NCBI RefSeq assembly: GCF_009428905.1
Contig: NZ_WHYR01000002.1
Coordinates: 62,001 to 126,000, forward strand
DNA: 64,000 nucleotides
Source of the DNA: Desulfofundulus thermobenzoicus
GTDB lineage: Bacteria; Bacillota; Desulfotomaculia; Desulfotomaculales; Desulfovirgulaceae
Direction of reading: 5' to 3'
In this document: piece by piece, positions 10,099 to 26,896 of the stretch
Position numbering within the stretch: the stretch's first letter is position 1
How the letters are laid out: each line of letters begins with the position of its first letter
Program-made: the position numbers and the translations under genes
The notes under the pieces: model-generated
What the model was told of the DNA's origin: nothing
The model's database searches: none
What the model saw: the letters and a program-made list of their open reading frames with translations, nothing else

Positions 10099-10139
10099 GG
10101 GCGGGCCCCTGTGTCTTTGCTACCGGGGCCCGCCCTTTT
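10099..10139 (+). terminator. attenuator hairpin in the rplJ leader
   Basis: GGGCGGGCCCC (10099-10109) pairs perfectly over 11 bp with GGGGCCCGCCC (10125-10135) and is followed by TTTT. It lies between the L10-binding element and the rplJ SD, so L10 binding may decide between readthrough and termination. Confidence 0.75.
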
Positions 10140-10174
10140 AATTTCCAGTTTTTTCGGAAGGAGGTGTAATGTAA

Positions 10175-10708
10175 GTGCCCACCAAGAGGGAAAAACAGGT
10201 GATGCTGGCCGATCTTAAGGAAAAGTTCAAAACCAGCAAGTCGGCCATTCTGACCAATTACCGGGGGCTGGATGTGGCTGCCATGACCCGCATACGCCGC
10301 CGTTTGCGGGAAAAGAACAGTGAGTTCAAGGTGGCCAAAAATACCCTCATGGCCATTGCCGCCAGGGAGGTGGGGTTGGAAGGCCTGGAACCGTATCTGG
10401 AGGGACCCACGGCCGTGGTTTTCGGTTATGAAGATCCCGTGGCCCCGGCCAAGGTACTGTCGGAACTGGCCAGGGAATTCAAACAGCTGGAAGTAAAGGC
10501 CGGCATCCTGGAAGGCAAGGTCATCGATGTGGGCGGCGTGCGCCAGCTGGCGGATCTGCCGTCCCGGGAGATCCTGCTGGGCAAAGTCCTGGGCGGCATG
10601 CAGGCTCCCATGTACGGTTTTGCTTCCGCACTCCAGGGCCTGCTGCGCAATCTGGTCTACGTGCTGGAAGCCGTGCGCAAGCAAAAGGCCGGCGAAGCGG
10701 CTGTTTGA
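10175..10708 (+). CDS. rplJ: 50S ribosomal protein L10
   Basis: 177 residues from GTG behind AGGAGGTG. Starts PTKREKQVMLADLKEKF and has LTNYRGLDVAAMTRIRRRLRE, the rRNA-binding part; the C-terminal helix (YVLEAVRKQKAGEAA) is where L7/L12 dimers dock. L10 is the base of the ribosomal stalk and the likely repressor of this operon. Confidence 0.97.
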   Translation: MPTKREKQVMLADLKEKFKTSKSAILTNYRGLDVAAMTRIRRRLREKNSEFKVAKNTLMAIAAREVGLEGLEPYLEGPTAVVFGYEDPVAPAKVLSELAREFKQLEVKAGILEGKVIDVGGVRQLADLPSREILLGKVLGGMQAPMYGFASALQGLLRNLVYVLEAVRKQKAGEAAV

Positions 10709-10847
10709 GAGGTGGGATGTGAGAGTGAGTTGGTGTAGCGTTATGACGTCCGGAAATCATATTCACAAGTTCTAAGGAGTTACCCATGGGAACATTCGTT
10801 CCCCACATAAAGCATGAAAATCTATTTTCGAGGGAGGTTAAATTAGA

Positions 10848-11237
10848 ATGTCCAAAGTGGCTGAAATTCTGGAAGCGGTTAAAGGCCTGACAGTGCTGGA
10901 GCTGGCCGAACTGGTGAAAAAATTTGAAGAGGAGTTTGGGGTGAGCGCTGCCGCTCCGGTGGCGGTGGCCGCCGCACCGGCAGCGGCCGGGGCCGCCGCG
11001 GCGGCACCGGCGGCCGAAGAAGAGCAGACCGAGTTTGACGTGATCCTGGCCGCCGTGGGCGACAAGAAGATCAACGTGATCAAAGTGGTGCGGGAGATCA
11101 CCGGTCTGGGATTGAAAGAGGCCAAGGAATTGGTGGACAACGCGCCCAAGCCCGTTAAGGAAAAGGTCAGCAAGGAAGAAGCCCAGGCCATCAAGGCCAA
11201 GCTGGAAGAACAGGGTGCTTCGGTGGAAGTAAAGTAA
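10848..11237 (+). CDS. rplL: 50S ribosomal protein L7/L12
   Basis: 129 residues. N-terminal dimerisation part, an Ala/Pro-rich hinge (residues ~38-60, [14 protein letters not shown] type) and the globular C-terminal domain with [23 protein letters not shown]. It recruits translation GTPases. The 139-base gap after rplJ has a purine-rich repeat (10708-10729). Confidence 0.97.
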   Translation: MSKVAEILEAVKGLTVLELAELVKKFEEEFGVSAAAPVAVAAAPAAAGAAAAAPAAEEEQTEFDVILAAVGDKKINVIKVVREITGLGLKEAKELVDNAPKPVKEKVSKEEAQAIKAKLEEQGASVEVK

Positions 11238-11341
11238 TACCGGCCGGGCAATAAACAGGCGGGCCGCATTGAGGGAACCGGTGCGGCCCGCAATGATTAT
11301 ATGACCGCACCGCTTTACGAAAAAATTTTTCCACCCATCCC
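11238..11341 (+). terminator. hairpin downstream of rplL
   Basis: GCGGGCCGCA (11259-11268) and TGCGGCCCGC (11282-11291) form a perfect 10-bp stem. The tail AATGATTATATG is only weakly T-rich, so termination is likely partial or protein-aided. Confidence 0.5.
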
Positions 11342-11370
11342 TTGACAATCCAATGGATATGTGCTACCAT
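11342..11370 (+). promoter_or_regulatory. rpoBC promoter
   Basis: TTGACA (11342-11347), 17-base spacer, TACCAT (11365-11370). A leader of about 160 bases precedes rpoB. Confidence 0.75.
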
Positions 11371-11539
11371 TACTAAATGTCTATTATATGCACGGCGGGG
11401 TAACGGATATAACACGGTTACAATTGCCATAATGTATGCAGGCAATTATTTACGGAAATAATATCCTGGCATAGTTTTTTAAGCGGGGAAAGCGAGGTTG
11501 GGTAAAACCTTGCTTTTCGTTGTTTTTTAATTTTGGGGG

Positions 11540-14500
11540 GTGTTGGCTCTGTTTGCAGAAAAGGCCGGAACCAGGGTAAGGTGGAGTTTTGGCAAGCTAC
11601 GGGAAGTTCTGGAATTGCCCAACCTGATTGAAGTGCAGCGTAACTCCTACGACTGGTTTTTACGGGAGGGATTACGGGAGGTATTTCAGGATGTCTCGCC
11701 AATTCAGGACTTCACCGGTAATCTGGTTCTGGAGTTCCTGGATTACACCCTGGGCGAACCCAAATATGCCGTGGAAGAGTGCAAGGAAAGGGACGTTACC
11801 TACGCTGCGCCCCTGCGGGTAAAAGTGCGCCTGATTAACAAAGAGACCGGGGAAGTCAAGGAGCAGGAAGTTTTCATGGGCGACTTCCCGTTGATGACCG
11901 AAAAGGGAACCTTCATTATTAATGGCGCGGAACGGGTGATTGTCAGCCAGCTGGTTCGTTCCCCGGGGGTTTACTTCGGCGAACAGCTGGATCCCAGCGG
12001 CAAAAAGATATATACCGCCACCATTATTCCCAACCGGGGCGCCTGGCTGGAATTTGAAACCGATGTGAACGAACACATCTTTGTGCGCATCGACCGGACC
12101 AGGAAAATCCCGGCCACCGTTCTGGTGCGTGCCCTGGGTTACGGTTCCAATGTAATGATCATGGACCTGTTTGAAGGCAACAGGCATATCCAGGAAACCC
12201 TGACCAGGGACAACGCCGACACCGAAGAAGAAGCGCTGGTGGAAATCTATAAACGGTTGCGGCCGGGCGAACCTCCCACGGTGGAAAGCGCCCGTTCACT
12301 GCTGCATTCCCTTTTCTTTGATCCCAAGCGCTACGACCTGGCCCATGTGGGCCGTTACAAAATCCAGAAAAAGTTAAAACACGGGGTGCTTTACCGTTTT
12401 AAAGAAAACGGGCGGCCCGGCACCGAATGGGACCGTTATTTAAAGCGGGAAGTGCCCGTGGACCGGGAATTCATCCGGGAACTGACCCCCCAGGACATTA
12501 TCGAAACCATCAGGTATTTGCTCCGGCTGATGGACGGGGAGGGGCAGGTGGACGATATCGACCACCTGGGCAACCGCCGCCTGCGCTCGGTGGGGGAGTT
12601 GCTGCAAAACCAGTTCCGCATCGGTCTTTCCCGCATGGAAAGGGTGGTGCGGGAGCGGATGACCATCCAGGATGTGGATGTGATCACCCCCCAGGTGCTG
12701 ATCAACATCCGTCCGGTGGTGGCGGCCATCAAGGAATTCTTTGGCTCCAGCCAGCTGTCCCAGTTCATGGACCAGACCAACCCCCTGGCGGAGTTAACCC
12801 ATAAACGGCGTTTATCCGCCCTGGGTCCCGGGGGGTTGAGCCGGGAAAGGGCCGGCTTCGAGGTGCGGGACGTGCACCATTCCCACTACGGCCGCATGTG
12901 TCCCATTGAGACACCGGAAGGTCCGAACATCGGCCTGATCGGTTCCCTGTCCTGCTATGCCCGGATCAACAACTTCGGTTTTATTGAAACACCATACCGT
13001 AAAGTTAATAAGGAAGAAAAGCGGGTTACGGAAGAGATCGAGTACCTGACGGCCGATGAGGAAGAGGGCTTGATCATTGCCCAGGCCAACGCCCCCCTGG
13101 ATGAAAACGGTTACTTTGTTGAAGAAAAGGTAAACGCCCGCCACGGCCACGAAATCCTGGAGGTGCCGGCCGACAAGGTGGATTACATGGACGTATCGCC
13201 CAAGCAGGTTTTCAGTGTGGCCACGGCTCTGATTCCCTTCCTGGAGCACGATGATGCCAACCGGGCGTTGATGGGGGCCAACATGCAGCGCCAGGCCGTG
13301 CCCCTGATCAGGGCCCAGGCACCCCTGGTGGGTACGGGTATTGAATACAAGGCGGCCCGGGATTCGGGAGTGGTGGTCATCGCCCGCAACAGCGGGGTGG
13401 TGGAGCGGGTGACGGCCAATGATATTCTGATCCGCACCGACCAGGGCACCATTGACGTTTACAAGCTGCTTAAATTTGCCCGCTCCAACCAGGGTACCTG
13501 CATCAACCAGAAGCCCATTGTTCATAAAGGGGAGCGGGTGGAGGCCGGGCAGGTAATTGCCGACGGCCCTTCCACCGACCACGGGGAACTGGCCCTGGGC
13601 CGCAACATACTGGTGGCCTTTATGCCCTGGGAGGGCTACAACTACGAGGATGCCATACTGGTCAGCGAGAAGGCGGTGAAGGAAGACTATTTTACCTCCA
13701 TTCACATAGAAGAATACGAATGCGATGCCCGGGATACGAAGCTGGGTCCCGAAGAAATTACCCGGGATATTCCCAACGTGGGTGAAGAGATTTTAAAGGA
13801 TCTGGACGAGCGGGGAATTATCCGGGTGGGGGCCGAAGTGCGCCCCGGTGATATCCTGGTGGGCAAGGTCACCCCCAAGGGTGAAACGGAGCTGACGGCG
13901 GAAGAGCGCCTGCTGCGGGCCATCTTCGGGGAAAAGGCCCGGGAGGTGCGGGATACTTCCTTAAGGGTTCCCCACGGGGAAGCGGGCAAAGTGGTGGATG
14001 TAAAAGTTTTCTCCCGGGACAAGGGCGATGAGCTGCCGCCCGGGGTCAACCAGCTGGTGCGGGTCTACATTGCCCAGAAGCGCAAGATTTCCGAAGGGGA
14101 CAAAATGGCCGGCCGGCACGGGAACAAGGGGGTTATTGCCCGCATCCTGCCGGAAGAGGATATGCCCTTCCTGCCCGACGGCACACCGGTGGAAATTGTC
14201 CTGAATCCCCTGGGCGTGCCTTCCCGGATGAACATCGGGCAGGTGCTGGAAACCCACCTGGGCTGGGCCGCCCACGCCCTGGGCTATCACGTGGCCACAC
14301 CGGTATTCAACGGCGCATCGGAAGAAGATATTTTGGATTTCCTGAAAAAGGCCGGTTTGCCGGAGAACGGTAAAATAACCCTTTACGACGGACGCACCGG
14401 GGAGCCCTTTGATAACCCCATTACGGTGGGCTATATCTACATGTTAAAACTGGCCCACCTGGTGGATGACAAGATTCACGCCCGTTCCACCGGCCCCTAT

Positions 14501-15022
14501 TCCCTGGTTACCCAGCAGCCCCTGGGCGGCAAGGCCCAGTTCGGCGGCCAGCGTTTCGGTGAAATGGAAGTGTGGGCGCTGGAGGCCTACGGTGCGGCCT
14601 ACACCCTGCAGGAAATCCTCACCGTGAAGTCCGATGACGTGGTGGGCCGGGTGAAGACCTATGAAGCCATAGTCAAGGGCGAGAACGTTCCGGAGCCGGG
14701 TGTGCCCGAAGCGTTCAAGGTATTGATTAAAGAAGTGCAGAGCCTGGGGCTGGATGTGAAGGTTCTTTCAGAGGACGACCAGGAAATCGAAATTAAGGAA
14801 GTGGAAGATGACGTACATGAAACGGCCAAAGATTTAGGCCTGGACATTCACGCCGATGATATGCCGGAGAACGGCCGGAGGGGTTATGAACCGGAAATGG
14901 AGGACGAGGAGCGGGAAGAGGAAGAGGATGGGGATGGGGATGTGGATGTGGATATGGATGAGTTCCAGGGTGACCTGATGGTGGATGACCTGGATCTGGA
15001 TGATGAGGAAACGGGCAGTTAG
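11540..15022 (+). CDS. rpoB: DNA-directed RNA polymerase subunit beta
   Basis: 1160 residues. Core motifs seen: [14 protein letters not shown], the rifampicin region [33 protein letters not shown] split over residues ~400-435, and [13 protein letters not shown]. The start is unclear: GGGGGGTG runs straight into GTG (11540) and TTG (11543), while a CTG at 11549 would have ideal spacing; family likeness begins only at [16 protein letters not shown]. The last ~55 residues form a very acidic Asp/Glu tail. Cotranscribed with rpoC 35 bases later. Confidence 0.97.
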   Translation: MLALFAEKAGTRVRWSFGKLREVLELPNLIEVQRNSYDWFLREGLREVFQDVSPIQDFTGNLVLEFLDYTLGEPKYAVEECKERDVTYAAPLRVKVRLINKETGEVKEQEVFMGDFPLMTEKGTFIINGAERVIVSQLVRSPGVYFGEQLDPSGKKIYTATIIPNRGAWLEFETDVNEHIFVRIDRTRKIPATVLVRALGYGSNVMIMDLFEGNRHIQETLTRDNADTEEEALVEIYKRLRPGEPPTVESARSLLHSLFFDPKRYDLAHVGRYKIQKKLKHGVLYRFKENGRPGTEWDRYLKREVPVDREFIRELTPQDIIETIRYLLRLMDGEGQVDDIDHLGNRRLRSVGELLQNQFRIGLSRMERVVRERMTIQDVDVITPQVLINIRPVVAAIKEFFGSSQLSQFMDQTNPLAELTHKRRLSALGPGGLSRERAGFEVRDVHHSHYGRMCPIETPEGPNIGLIGSLSCYARINNFGFIETPYRKVNKEEKRVTEEIEYLTADEEEGLIIAQANAPLDENGYFVEEKVNARHGHEILEVPADKVDYMDVSPKQVFSVATALIPFLEHDDANRALMGANMQRQAVPLIRAQAPLVGTGIEYKAARDSGVVVIARNSGVVERVTANDILIRTDQGTIDVYKLLKFARSNQGTCINQKPIVHKGERVEAGQVIADGPSTDHGELALGRNILVAFMPWEGYNYEDAILVSEKAVKEDYFTSIHIEEYECDARDTKLGPEEITRDIPNVGEEILKDLDERGIIRVGAEVRPGDILVGKVTPKGETELTAEERLLRAIFGEKAREVRDTSLRVPHGEAGKVVDVKVFSRDKGDELPPGVNQLVRVYIAQKRKISEGDKMAGRHGNKGVIARILPEEDMPFLPDGTPVEIVLNPLGVPSRMNIGQVLETHLGWAAHALGYHVATPVFNGASEEDILDFLKKAGLPENGKITLYDGRTGEPFDNPITVGYIYMLKLAHLVDDKIHARSTGPYSLVTQQPLGGKAQFGGQRFGEMEVWALEAYGAAYTLQEILTVKSDDVVGRVKTYEAIVKGENVPEPGVPEAFKVLIKEVQSLGLDVKVLSEDDQEIEIKEVEDDVHETAKDLGLDIHADDMPENGRRGYEPEMEDEEREEEEDGDGDVDVDMDEFQGDLMVDDLDLDDEETGS

Positions 15023-15054
15023 GTACCGATTAATACGGAAGGGAGAGAGGTCCT

Positions 15055-18579
<3,525 letters not shown>

Positions 18580-18623
18580 TATGATGTAAAAGTGTGTCTG
18601 GCTTCTCTGGGGGGGGGAGTATC

Positions 18624-18875
18624 ATGCCCTTGACGCGGTTGTACCGGGCGCGGAAAAAAACCGTGGGTTCCAAGCAAACCCTGAAGGCCATTCAGCGGGG
18701 GCAGGCCAAAGTGGTTTACCTGGCGTTGAATGCGGAAAAAAAGGTTACCGACCCCATACAGGAGGCCTGTTTAATGAAAAAAGTGCCTGTGGTGCAGGTG
18801 GAAACCATGTTAATGCTGGGCAGGGCCTGCGGTATTGAAGTGGGCTGTGCCTCGGCGGCGATTATTGAAGATTGA
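18624..18875 (+). CDS. ybxF: L7Ae-family kink-turn RNA-binding protein
   Basis: 83 residues from the ATG at 18624 behind a GGGGGGGAG site; an earlier GTG at 18594 overlaps no SD. The fold follows L7Ae/L30e: VGSKQTLKAIQRGQAKVVYLAL, then VPVVQVETMLMLGRACGIEVGCASAA. Bacterial members (YbxF) bind kink-turn RNAs and occur between rpoC and rpsL in Firmicutes, exactly as here. Their cellular role is not settled. Confidence 0.92.
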   Translation: MPLTRLYRARKKTVGSKQTLKAIQRGQAKVVYLALNAEKKVTDPIQEACLMKKVPVVQVETMLMLGRACGIEVGCASAAIIED

Positions 18876-18907
18876 AGTGAGAAATGGTATGTCCGGACCT
18901 GACAGAG

Positions 18908-18948
18908 CCCTGCCGGCGGTGGTCCTTAAGGGACGACCACCGGCAGGG
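18908..18948 (+). other. long hairpin between ybxF and rpsL
   Basis: CCCTGCCGGCGGTGGTCC and the facing arm pair over about 18 bp with two mismatches and a small loop (TTAA at the centre). No T-run follows, only GGGGGCCCCC. It may process or stabilise the long rpoBC transcript upstream of the str operon. Confidence 0.55.
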
Positions 18949-19066
18949 GGGCCCCCGGCCGCAGGAATTCCCGTGGTACAGGGAAAAGGGATAAAGCAGG
19001 TTTAATCTATCCAGGACGACGGCCGGCGTCTGACGACCGACGACTTTTTTGAAGGAGGTGTAGCGC

Positions 19067-19441
19067 GTGCCAACCATCAGCCAGCTGATCCGCAAGGGCC
19101 GGGAACAGGTGGTCACCAAATCGGCTGCCCCCGCTCTGAAGGAATGCCCGCAAAAACGGGGGGTATGCACCAGGGTTTATACCACCACTCCCAAAAAACC
19201 CAACTCCGCCCTGCGTAAAGTAGCACGGGTGAGGCTGACCAACGGGATTGAAGTGACCTCCTACATCCCGGGAATCGGACATAACCTGCAGGAGCACTCG
19301 GTGGTTCTGGTCCGGGGGGGACGGGTGAAGGATCTGCCCGGTGTCCGGTACCACATTGTGCGGGGCGCTCTGGACTCGGCCGGGGTGCAGAACCGCAACC
19401 GGGGCCGCTCCAAGTACGGGACCAAGCGTCCGAAAAAATAA
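19067..19441 (+). CDS. rpsL: 30S ribosomal protein S12
   Basis: 124 residues from GTG behind [22 protein letters not shown] start; the decoding-site loop [15 protein letters not shown] and [13 protein letters not shown] contain the residues that give streptomycin resistance when changed. A TCTGACGACCGACGAC repeat lies six bases before the SD. Confidence 0.98.
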   Translation: MPTISQLIRKGREQVVTKSAAPALKECPQKRGVCTRVYTTTPKKPNSALRKVARVRLTNGIEVTSYIPGIGHNLQEHSVVLVRGGRVKDLPGVRYHIVRGALDSAGVQNRNRGRSKYGTKRPKK

Positions 19442-19523
19442 ATCCATCGCCGGTTCCGGCGGGGACCGGCGGTTTTAAGGACCACCCCGAAAGGGTATAA
19501 TTTGGGACAAAGGGGGGAAATAA

Positions 19524-19994
<471 letters not shown>

Positions 19995-20009
19995 GGGGGA
20001 GGAATGGAT

Positions 20010-22085
20010 ATGGCACGGCAATTTCCGCTGGAAAAAACACGCAATATAGGAATCATGGCTCATATCGATGCCGGCAAAACCACTACCACTGAGCGCATTT
20101 TGTTTTACACGGGCCGCGTGCACAAAATGGGTGAAGTGCATGACGGTGCGGCCACCATGGACTGGATGGTGCAGGAGCAGGAGCGGGGGATAACCATTAC
20201 TTCTGCCGCCACCTCCTGCCAGTGGCGCAATCATTGTATAAACATTATCGACACGCCAGGGCACGTGGACTTTACCGTGGAAGTGGAGCGCTCCCTGCGG
20301 GTGCTGGACGGGGCGGTGGCCATTTTCTGTTCCGTCGGCGGGGTGGAGCCCCAGTCCGAGACGGTATGGCGCCAGGCCGACAAGTACGGCGTGCCCCGGA
20401 TCGCCTACATCAACAAAATGGACCGGGTAGGGGCGGACTTCTTCCGGGGGCTTTCCATGATCCGGGAGCGGCTGGCGGCCAACCCGGTGGCCATTCAGCT
20501 GCCCATTGGCGCTGAAGAGAATTTTTCCGGTGTGGTGGACCTGATCCGCAATAAAGCCATTATTTATATTGACGATCTGGGCACCAGGAGCAAGGAAACG
20601 GCCATTCCGGAGGATATGCGTGAGCTGGTGGCCGAATACCGGGAAAAGCTTCTGGAAGCAGTGGCGGAAGCCGACGAGGAACTGATGATCAAGTACCTGG
20701 AAGGGGAAGAGCTCACCGAGGAAGAGATCAAGCGGGGCATCCGCAAGGCTACCCTGGCGGTGAAAATGATACCGGTCCTGTGCGGCTCTTCCTTTAAAAA
20801 CAAGGGCGTGCAGCCCCTTCTGGATGCCATAGTGGACTTCCTCCCGGCGCCCACGGATATTCCGGCCGTCCGGGGTCTGAATCCCGAAACGGGGGACGAG
20901 GACCAGCGGGTGGCCGGGGATGACCAGCCCTTTTCGGCCCTGGCCTTTAAGATTATGGCCGATCCCTATGTGGGTAAATTGACATTTTTTAGGGTATATT
21001 CGGGCAAGCTAACTTCCGGTTCCTATGTGTTTAACTCCACCAAAAACCGGCGGGAACGCATCGGGCGCATTTTACGCATGCATGCCAACCACCGGGAAGA
21101 AGTGAGCGAAGCCTTTGCCGGGGACATTGTGGCCGCGGTGGGGCTGAAGGATACCACCACCGGGGATACCCTGTGTGATGAGAAGCATCCCATCGTGCTG
21201 GAGTCCATGGAATTCCCCGAGCCGGTGATTTCCGTGGCCATCGAGCCCAAAACCAAGGCCGACCAGGATAAGATGGGCCTGGCCCTGTCCCGGCTGGCCG
21301 AAGAGGACCCCACCTTCCGCATGCACACCGATCCGGAAACGGGGCAGACCATCATTGCCGGTATGGGTGAACTGCACCTGGAGATTATTGTGGACCGGCT
21401 GCTGCGGGAGTTCAAGGTGGAGGCCAATGTGGGCCGTCCCCAGGTGGCCTATAAGGAAACCATTCGCCGGAAGGTCAAAGCCGAGGGCAGGTTTGTGCGG
21501 CAGAGCGGCGGCCGCGGGCAGTACGGCCATGTGGTGGTGGAAATTGAGCCCCGGGAGCCGGGCAGCGGGTACGCATTTGTCAATAAAATCGTGGGCGGCG
21601 TGGTGCCCAGGGAATACATTCCGGCGGTGGACAGCGGCGTCAGGGAAGCCATGGAAAATGGTGTGCTGGCCGGGTACCCCATGATTGACATACAGGTTAC
21701 CCTGGTGGACGGTTCTTACCACGAAGTGGACTCTTCGGAAATGGCCTTTAAGATTGCCGGTTCCATGGCTTTGAAAAACGGGGCCAGTAAAGCCGAACCG
21801 GTCTTGCTGGAACCGGTCATGAAGGTGGAAGTGGTGGTCATGGAGGAGTATATGGGGGACGTTATCGGCGATCTGAACTCCCGGCGGGGCCGCATTGAAG
21901 AAATGGAACGCCGGGGCAACGCCCAGGTAATTCATGGTTATGTCCCCCTGGCCGAGATGTTCGGCTATGCCACCGATTTGCGTTCCCGTACCCAGGGGCG
22001 CGGCACCTATACCATGCAGTTCAGCCATTACGAAGAGGTGCCCCGGCAGATTGCCGAAGGAATTATTAGCCGGCGGCGGGGGTAA
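20010..22085 (+). CDS. fusA: elongation factor G
   Basis: 691 residues from the second ATG (20010), six bases after GGGGGAGGA; the first ATG (20004) touches the SD. GTPase motifs [27 protein letters not shown] and [10 protein letters not shown] are complete, and domains II-V follow to [20 protein letters not shown]. It drives tRNA-mRNA translocation. Sixteen bases after rpsG; tuf2 follows after 53 bases. Confidence 0.98.
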   Translation: MARQFPLEKTRNIGIMAHIDAGKTTTTERILFYTGRVHKMGEVHDGAATMDWMVQEQERGITITSAATSCQWRNHCINIIDTPGHVDFTVEVERSLRVLDGAVAIFCSVGGVEPQSETVWRQADKYGVPRIAYINKMDRVGADFFRGLSMIRERLAANPVAIQLPIGAEENFSGVVDLIRNKAIIYIDDLGTRSKETAIPEDMRELVAEYREKLLEAVAEADEELMIKYLEGEELTEEEIKRGIRKATLAVKMIPVLCGSSFKNKGVQPLLDAIVDFLPAPTDIPAVRGLNPETGDEDQRVAGDDQPFSALAFKIMADPYVGKLTFFRVYSGKLTSGSYVFNSTKNRRERIGRILRMHANHREEVSEAFAGDIVAAVGLKDTTTGDTLCDEKHPIVLESMEFPEPVISVAIEPKTKADQDKMGLALSRLAEEDPTFRMHTDPETGQTIIAGMGELHLEIIVDRLLREFKVEANVGRPQVAYKETIRRKVKAEGRFVRQSGGRGQYGHVVVEIEPREPGSGYAFVNKIVGGVVPREYIPAVDSGVREAMENGVLAGYPMIDIQVTLVDGSYHEVDSSEMAFKIAGSMALKNGASKAEPVLLEPVMKVEVVVMEEYMGDVIGDLNSRRGRIEEMERRGNAQVIHGYVPLAEMFGYATDLRSRTQGRGTYTMQFSHYEEVPRQIAEGIISRRRG

Positions 22086-22138
22086 GACTGCCGGTTAATC
22101 CAAACCATATATGCTAAGTTTAAGGAGGAGTTTTCGTC

Positions 22139-23341
<1,203 letters not shown>

Positions 23342-23657
23342 CCTGTATGGAAGAAGTGAGAGCGGGTAAAAAACATGGCTGCCCATCTCACTTCTATCTT
23401 TAAAGATGGTCCGTCAAAAACCGTAAATGTCGTAAATGATCGAAGACGCGGCCGTTCCTTACACAGCGGCGCAGCTCCGGGCCGGCGTCACCAGCGGCCG
23501 GCAATAAATATGGGACTTAATATCCCCCCGGCGGCCGGCACCGGCATTGGGCATTGCCGGCTTTGCTCCGGAGTGTAGAGGTGTTTATCCGGCCTGGAGC
23601 AGGTTATAAGGAGGAGGGGACGGTACGGCCCCCTCCCTGCGGAAAGGAGGTAGACCT
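23342..23657. other. intergenic region between tuf2 and rpsJ
   Basis: 316 bases without a gene. AGAAGTGAGA (23351-23360) faces TCTCACTTCT (23388-23397), a 10-bp stem that may end or stabilise the str transcript. Further GC-rich hairpins lie near 23525-23575 (CCGGCA...TGCCGG). I could not find a convincing -35/-10 pair, so whether the S10 operon has its own promoter here is open. Confidence 0.5.
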
Positions 23658-23966
23658 TTGAAGAGCCAGAAAATCCGTATCAGGCTGAAAGCCTATGATC
23701 ATCATATACTGGATCAGTCGGCCCAGAAAATTGTGGAAACCGCCCGGCGGACGGGGGCCAGCGTGGCCGGTCCCATCCCCTTGCCCACGGAAAAAAACAT
23801 TTATACCATTTTACGTTCGCCCCATGTGAATAAGGACTCCAGGGAGCAATTTGAAATGCGCACCCACAAACGGTTGATTGATATTCTGGAACCCACGCCC
23901 AAAACCGTAGATGCTCTCATGCGCCTGGATCTGCCGGCCGGGGTGGATATTGAAATCAAGCTATAG
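23658..23966 (+). CDS. rpsJ: 30S ribosomal protein S10
   Basis: 102 residues from TTG behind GGAAAGGAGG. Typical [18 protein letters not shown] start and RTHKRLIDI segment. First gene of the S10 operon; S10 is also the NusE antitermination factor. Confidence 0.98.
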   Translation: MKSQKIRIRLKAYDHHILDQSAQKIVETARRTGASVAGPIPLPTEKNIYTILRSPHVNKDSREQFEMRTHKRLIDILEPTPKTVDALMRLDLPAGVDIEIKL

Positions 23967-24000
23967 CCAGGTCCTCTGGCTTTGGAGGTGTGCAGGAATA

Positions 24001-24639
24001 ATGCCTAAAGGCATTCTCGGGCGAAAAGTAGGTATGACTCAGATATTCAACAATGAGGGGCAGGCCGTCCCCGTTACCGTGATTGAAGCCGGCCCCTGCC
24101 TGGTGGTCCAGACCAGGACGCCGGAGCGGGACGGGTACAGTGCCATTCAGCTGGGTTTTGGTGAAAAACGGGAGCGGCTGGTGAACAAGCCCCTGAAGGG
24201 ACATTTTGCCAAAGCCGGCGTCAGGCCGTTGCGCTTTTTGCGGGAACTGCGGGTGGAAGATGCGGGCCAGTATCAGGTAGGCCAGGAGATTAAGGCTGAC
24301 GTATTCACGGCCGGTGAGCGGGTGGATGTGGTCGGTACGTCCAAAGGACGGGGTTTTGCCGGCGGCATCAAACGCCACGGATTCCACCGGGGGCCCATGG
24401 CCCACGGTTCCAAGTATCACCGCCGGCCAGGTTCCCTGGGGGCCAAGGGTCCGGCCCGGGTGTTCAAGGGAAGAAAACTCCCCGGCCATTACGGCGTGGA
24501 ACGGGTCACCGTGCAAAACCTGGAAGTGGTCAAGGTGGATCCCGAGCGCAATTTGCTGGCTGTAAAGGGTGCTGTTCCCGGTCCCCGGGGTGGACTTTTG
24601 CTGGTGAAGGAAACCGTCAAGAAGGCCACCAGGAATTGA
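24001..24639 (+). CDS. rplC: 50S ribosomal protein L3
   Basis: 212 residues from the ATG at 24001; the frame is open upstream inside rpsJ but relatives begin [16 protein letters not shown]. Has the long loop [20 protein letters not shown] that reaches the peptidyl-transferase centre. GGAGGTG precedes with about 10-base spacing. Confidence 0.98.
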   Translation: MPKGILGRKVGMTQIFNNEGQAVPVTVIEAGPCLVVQTRTPERDGYSAIQLGFGEKRERLVNKPLKGHFAKAGVRPLRFLRELRVEDAGQYQVGQEIKADVFTAGERVDVVGTSKGRGFAGGIKRHGFHRGPMAHGSKYHRRPGSLGAKGPARVFKGRKLPGHYGVERVTVQNLEVVKVDPERNLLAVKGAVPGPRGGLLLVKETVKKATRN

Positions 24640-24664
24640 ACAGGCACCTAAAGGAGGAAGTACA

Positions 24665-25291
24665 ATGCCCACAGTAGCTTTATATAACACCAGCGGGGAA
24701 CAGGTGGGGGAAATCCAGCTCAACGACCAGGTTTTCGGCGTTCCCGTACACCGGTCCGTGTTGCATGATGCCGTGGTGCATTACCTGGCCGGACGCCGCC
24801 TGGGTACCCACGACACCAAAACCAGGGGCGAGGTGCGGGGCGGCGGGCGCAAGCCCTGGCGTCAAAAGGGCACCGGCCGCGCCCGGCACGGCAGCATTCG
24901 CTCGCCCATCTGGCGCAAGGGCGGCACCGTGTTTGGTCCCCACCCCCGGGATTACAGCTACCGCCTGCCCCGCAAGGTGCGGCGCCTGGCTTTGAAATCG
25001 GCCCTTTCTGCCAAGGTGGAAGACGGGAAAATACTGGTTCTGGACGAATTGAAGTTGCCGCAGCCCCGCACAAAGGATATGGTGCGCATCCTGGGCAACT
25101 TGAAAGTGGACGACAAGGCGCTGGTGGTGACGGCGGACCGGGAGGAGACGGTTTTCAAGTCGGCCCGGAACATTCCCGGGGTGAAGCCCCTGCCGGCGGA
25201 CGGGCTGAATGTTTATGACCTGCTGGCCCACAATACGCTGGTGATTACCAGGGATGCGGTGACCAGGGTTGAGGAGGTGCTGACCCGGTGA
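24665..25291 (+). CDS. rplD: 50S ribosomal protein L4
   Basis: 208 residues. The conserved loop [19 protein letters not shown] lines the exit tunnel. Follows rplC by 25 bases and overlaps the start of rplW by four (GTGA). Confidence 0.98.
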   Translation: MPTVALYNTSGEQVGEIQLNDQVFGVPVHRSVLHDAVVHYLAGRRLGTHDTKTRGEVRGGGRKPWRQKGTGRARHGSIRSPIWRKGGTVFGPHPRDYSYRLPRKVRRLALKSALSAKVEDGKILVLDELKLPQPRTKDMVRILGNLKVDDKALVVTADREETVFKSARNIPGVKPLPADGLNVYDLLAHNTLVITRDAVTRVEEVLTR

Positions 25292-25575
25292 AAGATCCGC
25301 GGGATATCTTGAAACGCCCGGTGGTTTCGGAAAAGAGCATGTCCCTGGTGGGGGATAACAAATATACCTTTATTGTGGACCCGGCCGCCAACAAAATCGA
25401 AATTAAAAAGGCAGTGGAAGAACTTTTCAACGTGAAAGTGGAAAAGGTGAATACCATGCGGGTGAAGGGCAAGGTCAAGCGGGTGCGCAATATCGTCGGC
25501 CGGCGCCCCGATGTGAAGAAAGCCATTGTCACCCTTAAGGAAGGAAATAAGATCGAACTCTTTGAGGGCGTCTGA
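25288..25575 (+). CDS. rplW: 50S ribosomal protein L23
   Basis: 95 residues from a GTG that overlaps the rplD stop, with GGAGGTG inside rplD. Start [17 protein letters not shown] and [12 protein letters not shown] are family-typical. L23 is the docking site for trigger factor and SRP at the tunnel exit. Confidence 0.98.
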   Translation: MKDPRDILKRPVVSEKSMSLVGDNKYTFIVDPAANKIEIKKAVEELFNVKVEKVNTMRVKGKVKRVRNIVGRRPDVKKAIVTLKEGNKIELFEGV

Positions 25576-25612
25576 TCCGACAGGCGACTGTTTTGGTAAG
25601 GAGGGAAACCAG

Positions 25613-26437
25613 TTGGGCATTAAAAAGTTCAAGCCCACGTCTCCCGGTCGGCGGTTTGTTACCGTTTCCACATTCGATGAAATAACCAAAACCGAACCGG
25701 AAAAATCCCTGCTGGCCCCGCTGAAAAAAAACGGCGGCCGGAATGCCCAGGGACGGATCACCGTGCGGCACCGGGGCGGCGGGCATAAACGCATGTACCG
25801 GATTATTGATTTCAAGCGGAACAAGGACGGTATCCCGGCCAAAGTGGCGGCCATTGAATACGACCCCAACCGTTCGGCCCGCATTGCCCTTTTGCATTAC
25901 GCCGACGGGGAAAAGCGCTACATCCTGGCTCCCCTGGGGCTGGAGGTGGGCATGACCGTGGTTTCCGGCCCCGATGCCGATATCAAGGTGGGCAATGCCC
26001 TGCCCTTGAAAAACATACCCCTGGGCACCATGGTGCACAATCTGGAGGTCTTTCCCGGGGGCGGCGGCAAGCTGGTGCGTTCAGCCGGGGCGGCGGCCCA
26101 GGTAATGGCCAAGGAGGGCAAATACGCCCACATACGTATGCCTTCGGGTGAAATGCGTCTTTTGCTGCAGGAATGCCGGGCCACCATCGGTCAGGTGGGC
26201 AATGTGGAGCACGAAAACATTACCATTGGTAAAGCCGGTCGCTCCCGCTGGCTGGGCATCAGGCCCACGGTGCGGGGCGTGGTGATGAACCCGGTGGATC
26301 ACCCCCACGGCGGTGGCGAAGGCCGCTCCCCCATTGGCCGCAACCCGGTCACTCCCTGGGGCAAACCGGCCCTGGGCGCCCGCACGCGGCGGAAAAAGCC
26401 CAGCGATCGCCTCATCGTCAAGCGCAGGACGAAATAG
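25613..26437 (+). CDS. rplB: 50S ribosomal protein L2
   Basis: 274 residues from TTG 25613 behind AAGGAGGG; the open frame reaches back into rplW but family likeness begins at [13 protein letters not shown]. Contains the active-centre segment [19 protein letters not shown] and the basic end. Needed for subunit joining and peptidyl transfer. Confidence 0.98.
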   Translation: MGIKKFKPTSPGRRFVTVSTFDEITKTEPEKSLLAPLKKNGGRNAQGRITVRHRGGGHKRMYRIIDFKRNKDGIPAKVAAIEYDPNRSARIALLHYADGEKRYILAPLGLEVGMTVVSGPDADIKVGNALPLKNIPLGTMVHNLEVFPGGGGKLVRSAGAAAQVMAKEGKYAHIRMPSGEMRLLLQECRATIGQVGNVEHENITIGKAGRSRWLGIRPTVRGVVMNPVDHPHGGGEGRSPIGRNPVTPWGKPALGARTRRKKPSDRLIVKRRTK

Positions 26438-26541
26438 CCGTGGGTCGTTAGTCGCCAGTCCTGGTTTGCCGGTCAAAGGGGCAGGCCAAAGGCCGGCGAC
26501 GGCGAGCAATCTCCAACGACCAAAAAGGCAGGTGAGACATT

Positions 26542-26826
26542 ATGGGTCGCTCCCTGAAAAAGGGACCCTACTGTGAACCCAAGCTGTTGAAAAAAATAGA
26601 AGAGATGAACGCCAAAGGGGAAAAGCGGGTGATCAAGACCTGGTCCCGCCGTTCCACCATTTTCCCCCAGATGATCGGCCATACCCTGGCCGTACACGAC
26701 GGCCGTAAACATGTACCGGTGTATATTACCGAGGATATGGTGGGCCACAAACTGGGTGAGTTTGCTCCCACCCGGTTGTTCCGGGGTCACGGTGCCCACA
26801 CGGAAAGATCCACGGCACTGAAGTAA
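26542..26826 (+). CDS. rpsS: 30S ribosomal protein S19
   Basis: 94 residues, [20 protein letters not shown] start, with [22 protein letters not shown] split over the middle. The 104-base gap after rplB carries GTCGTTAGTCG and a facing CCAACGACC motif just before the GGTGAG site. Confidence 0.98.
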   Translation: MGRSLKKGPYCEPKLLKKIEEMNAKGEKRVIKTWSRRSTIFPQMIGHTLAVHDGRKHVPVYITEDMVGHKLGEFAPTRLFRGHGAHTERSTALK

Positions 26827-26896
26827 ACTTGTCTCCCGGGATTAAATAGGGCCGGGAATCTGCAGGGAAGGAAAGAAAAAGTAAGGAGGTAAGCAC

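Noticed and set aside
11411-11539. Small leader peptide gene before rpoB
   Set aside because: No start with an SD and no conserved short frame; the stretch looks like plain leader RNA.
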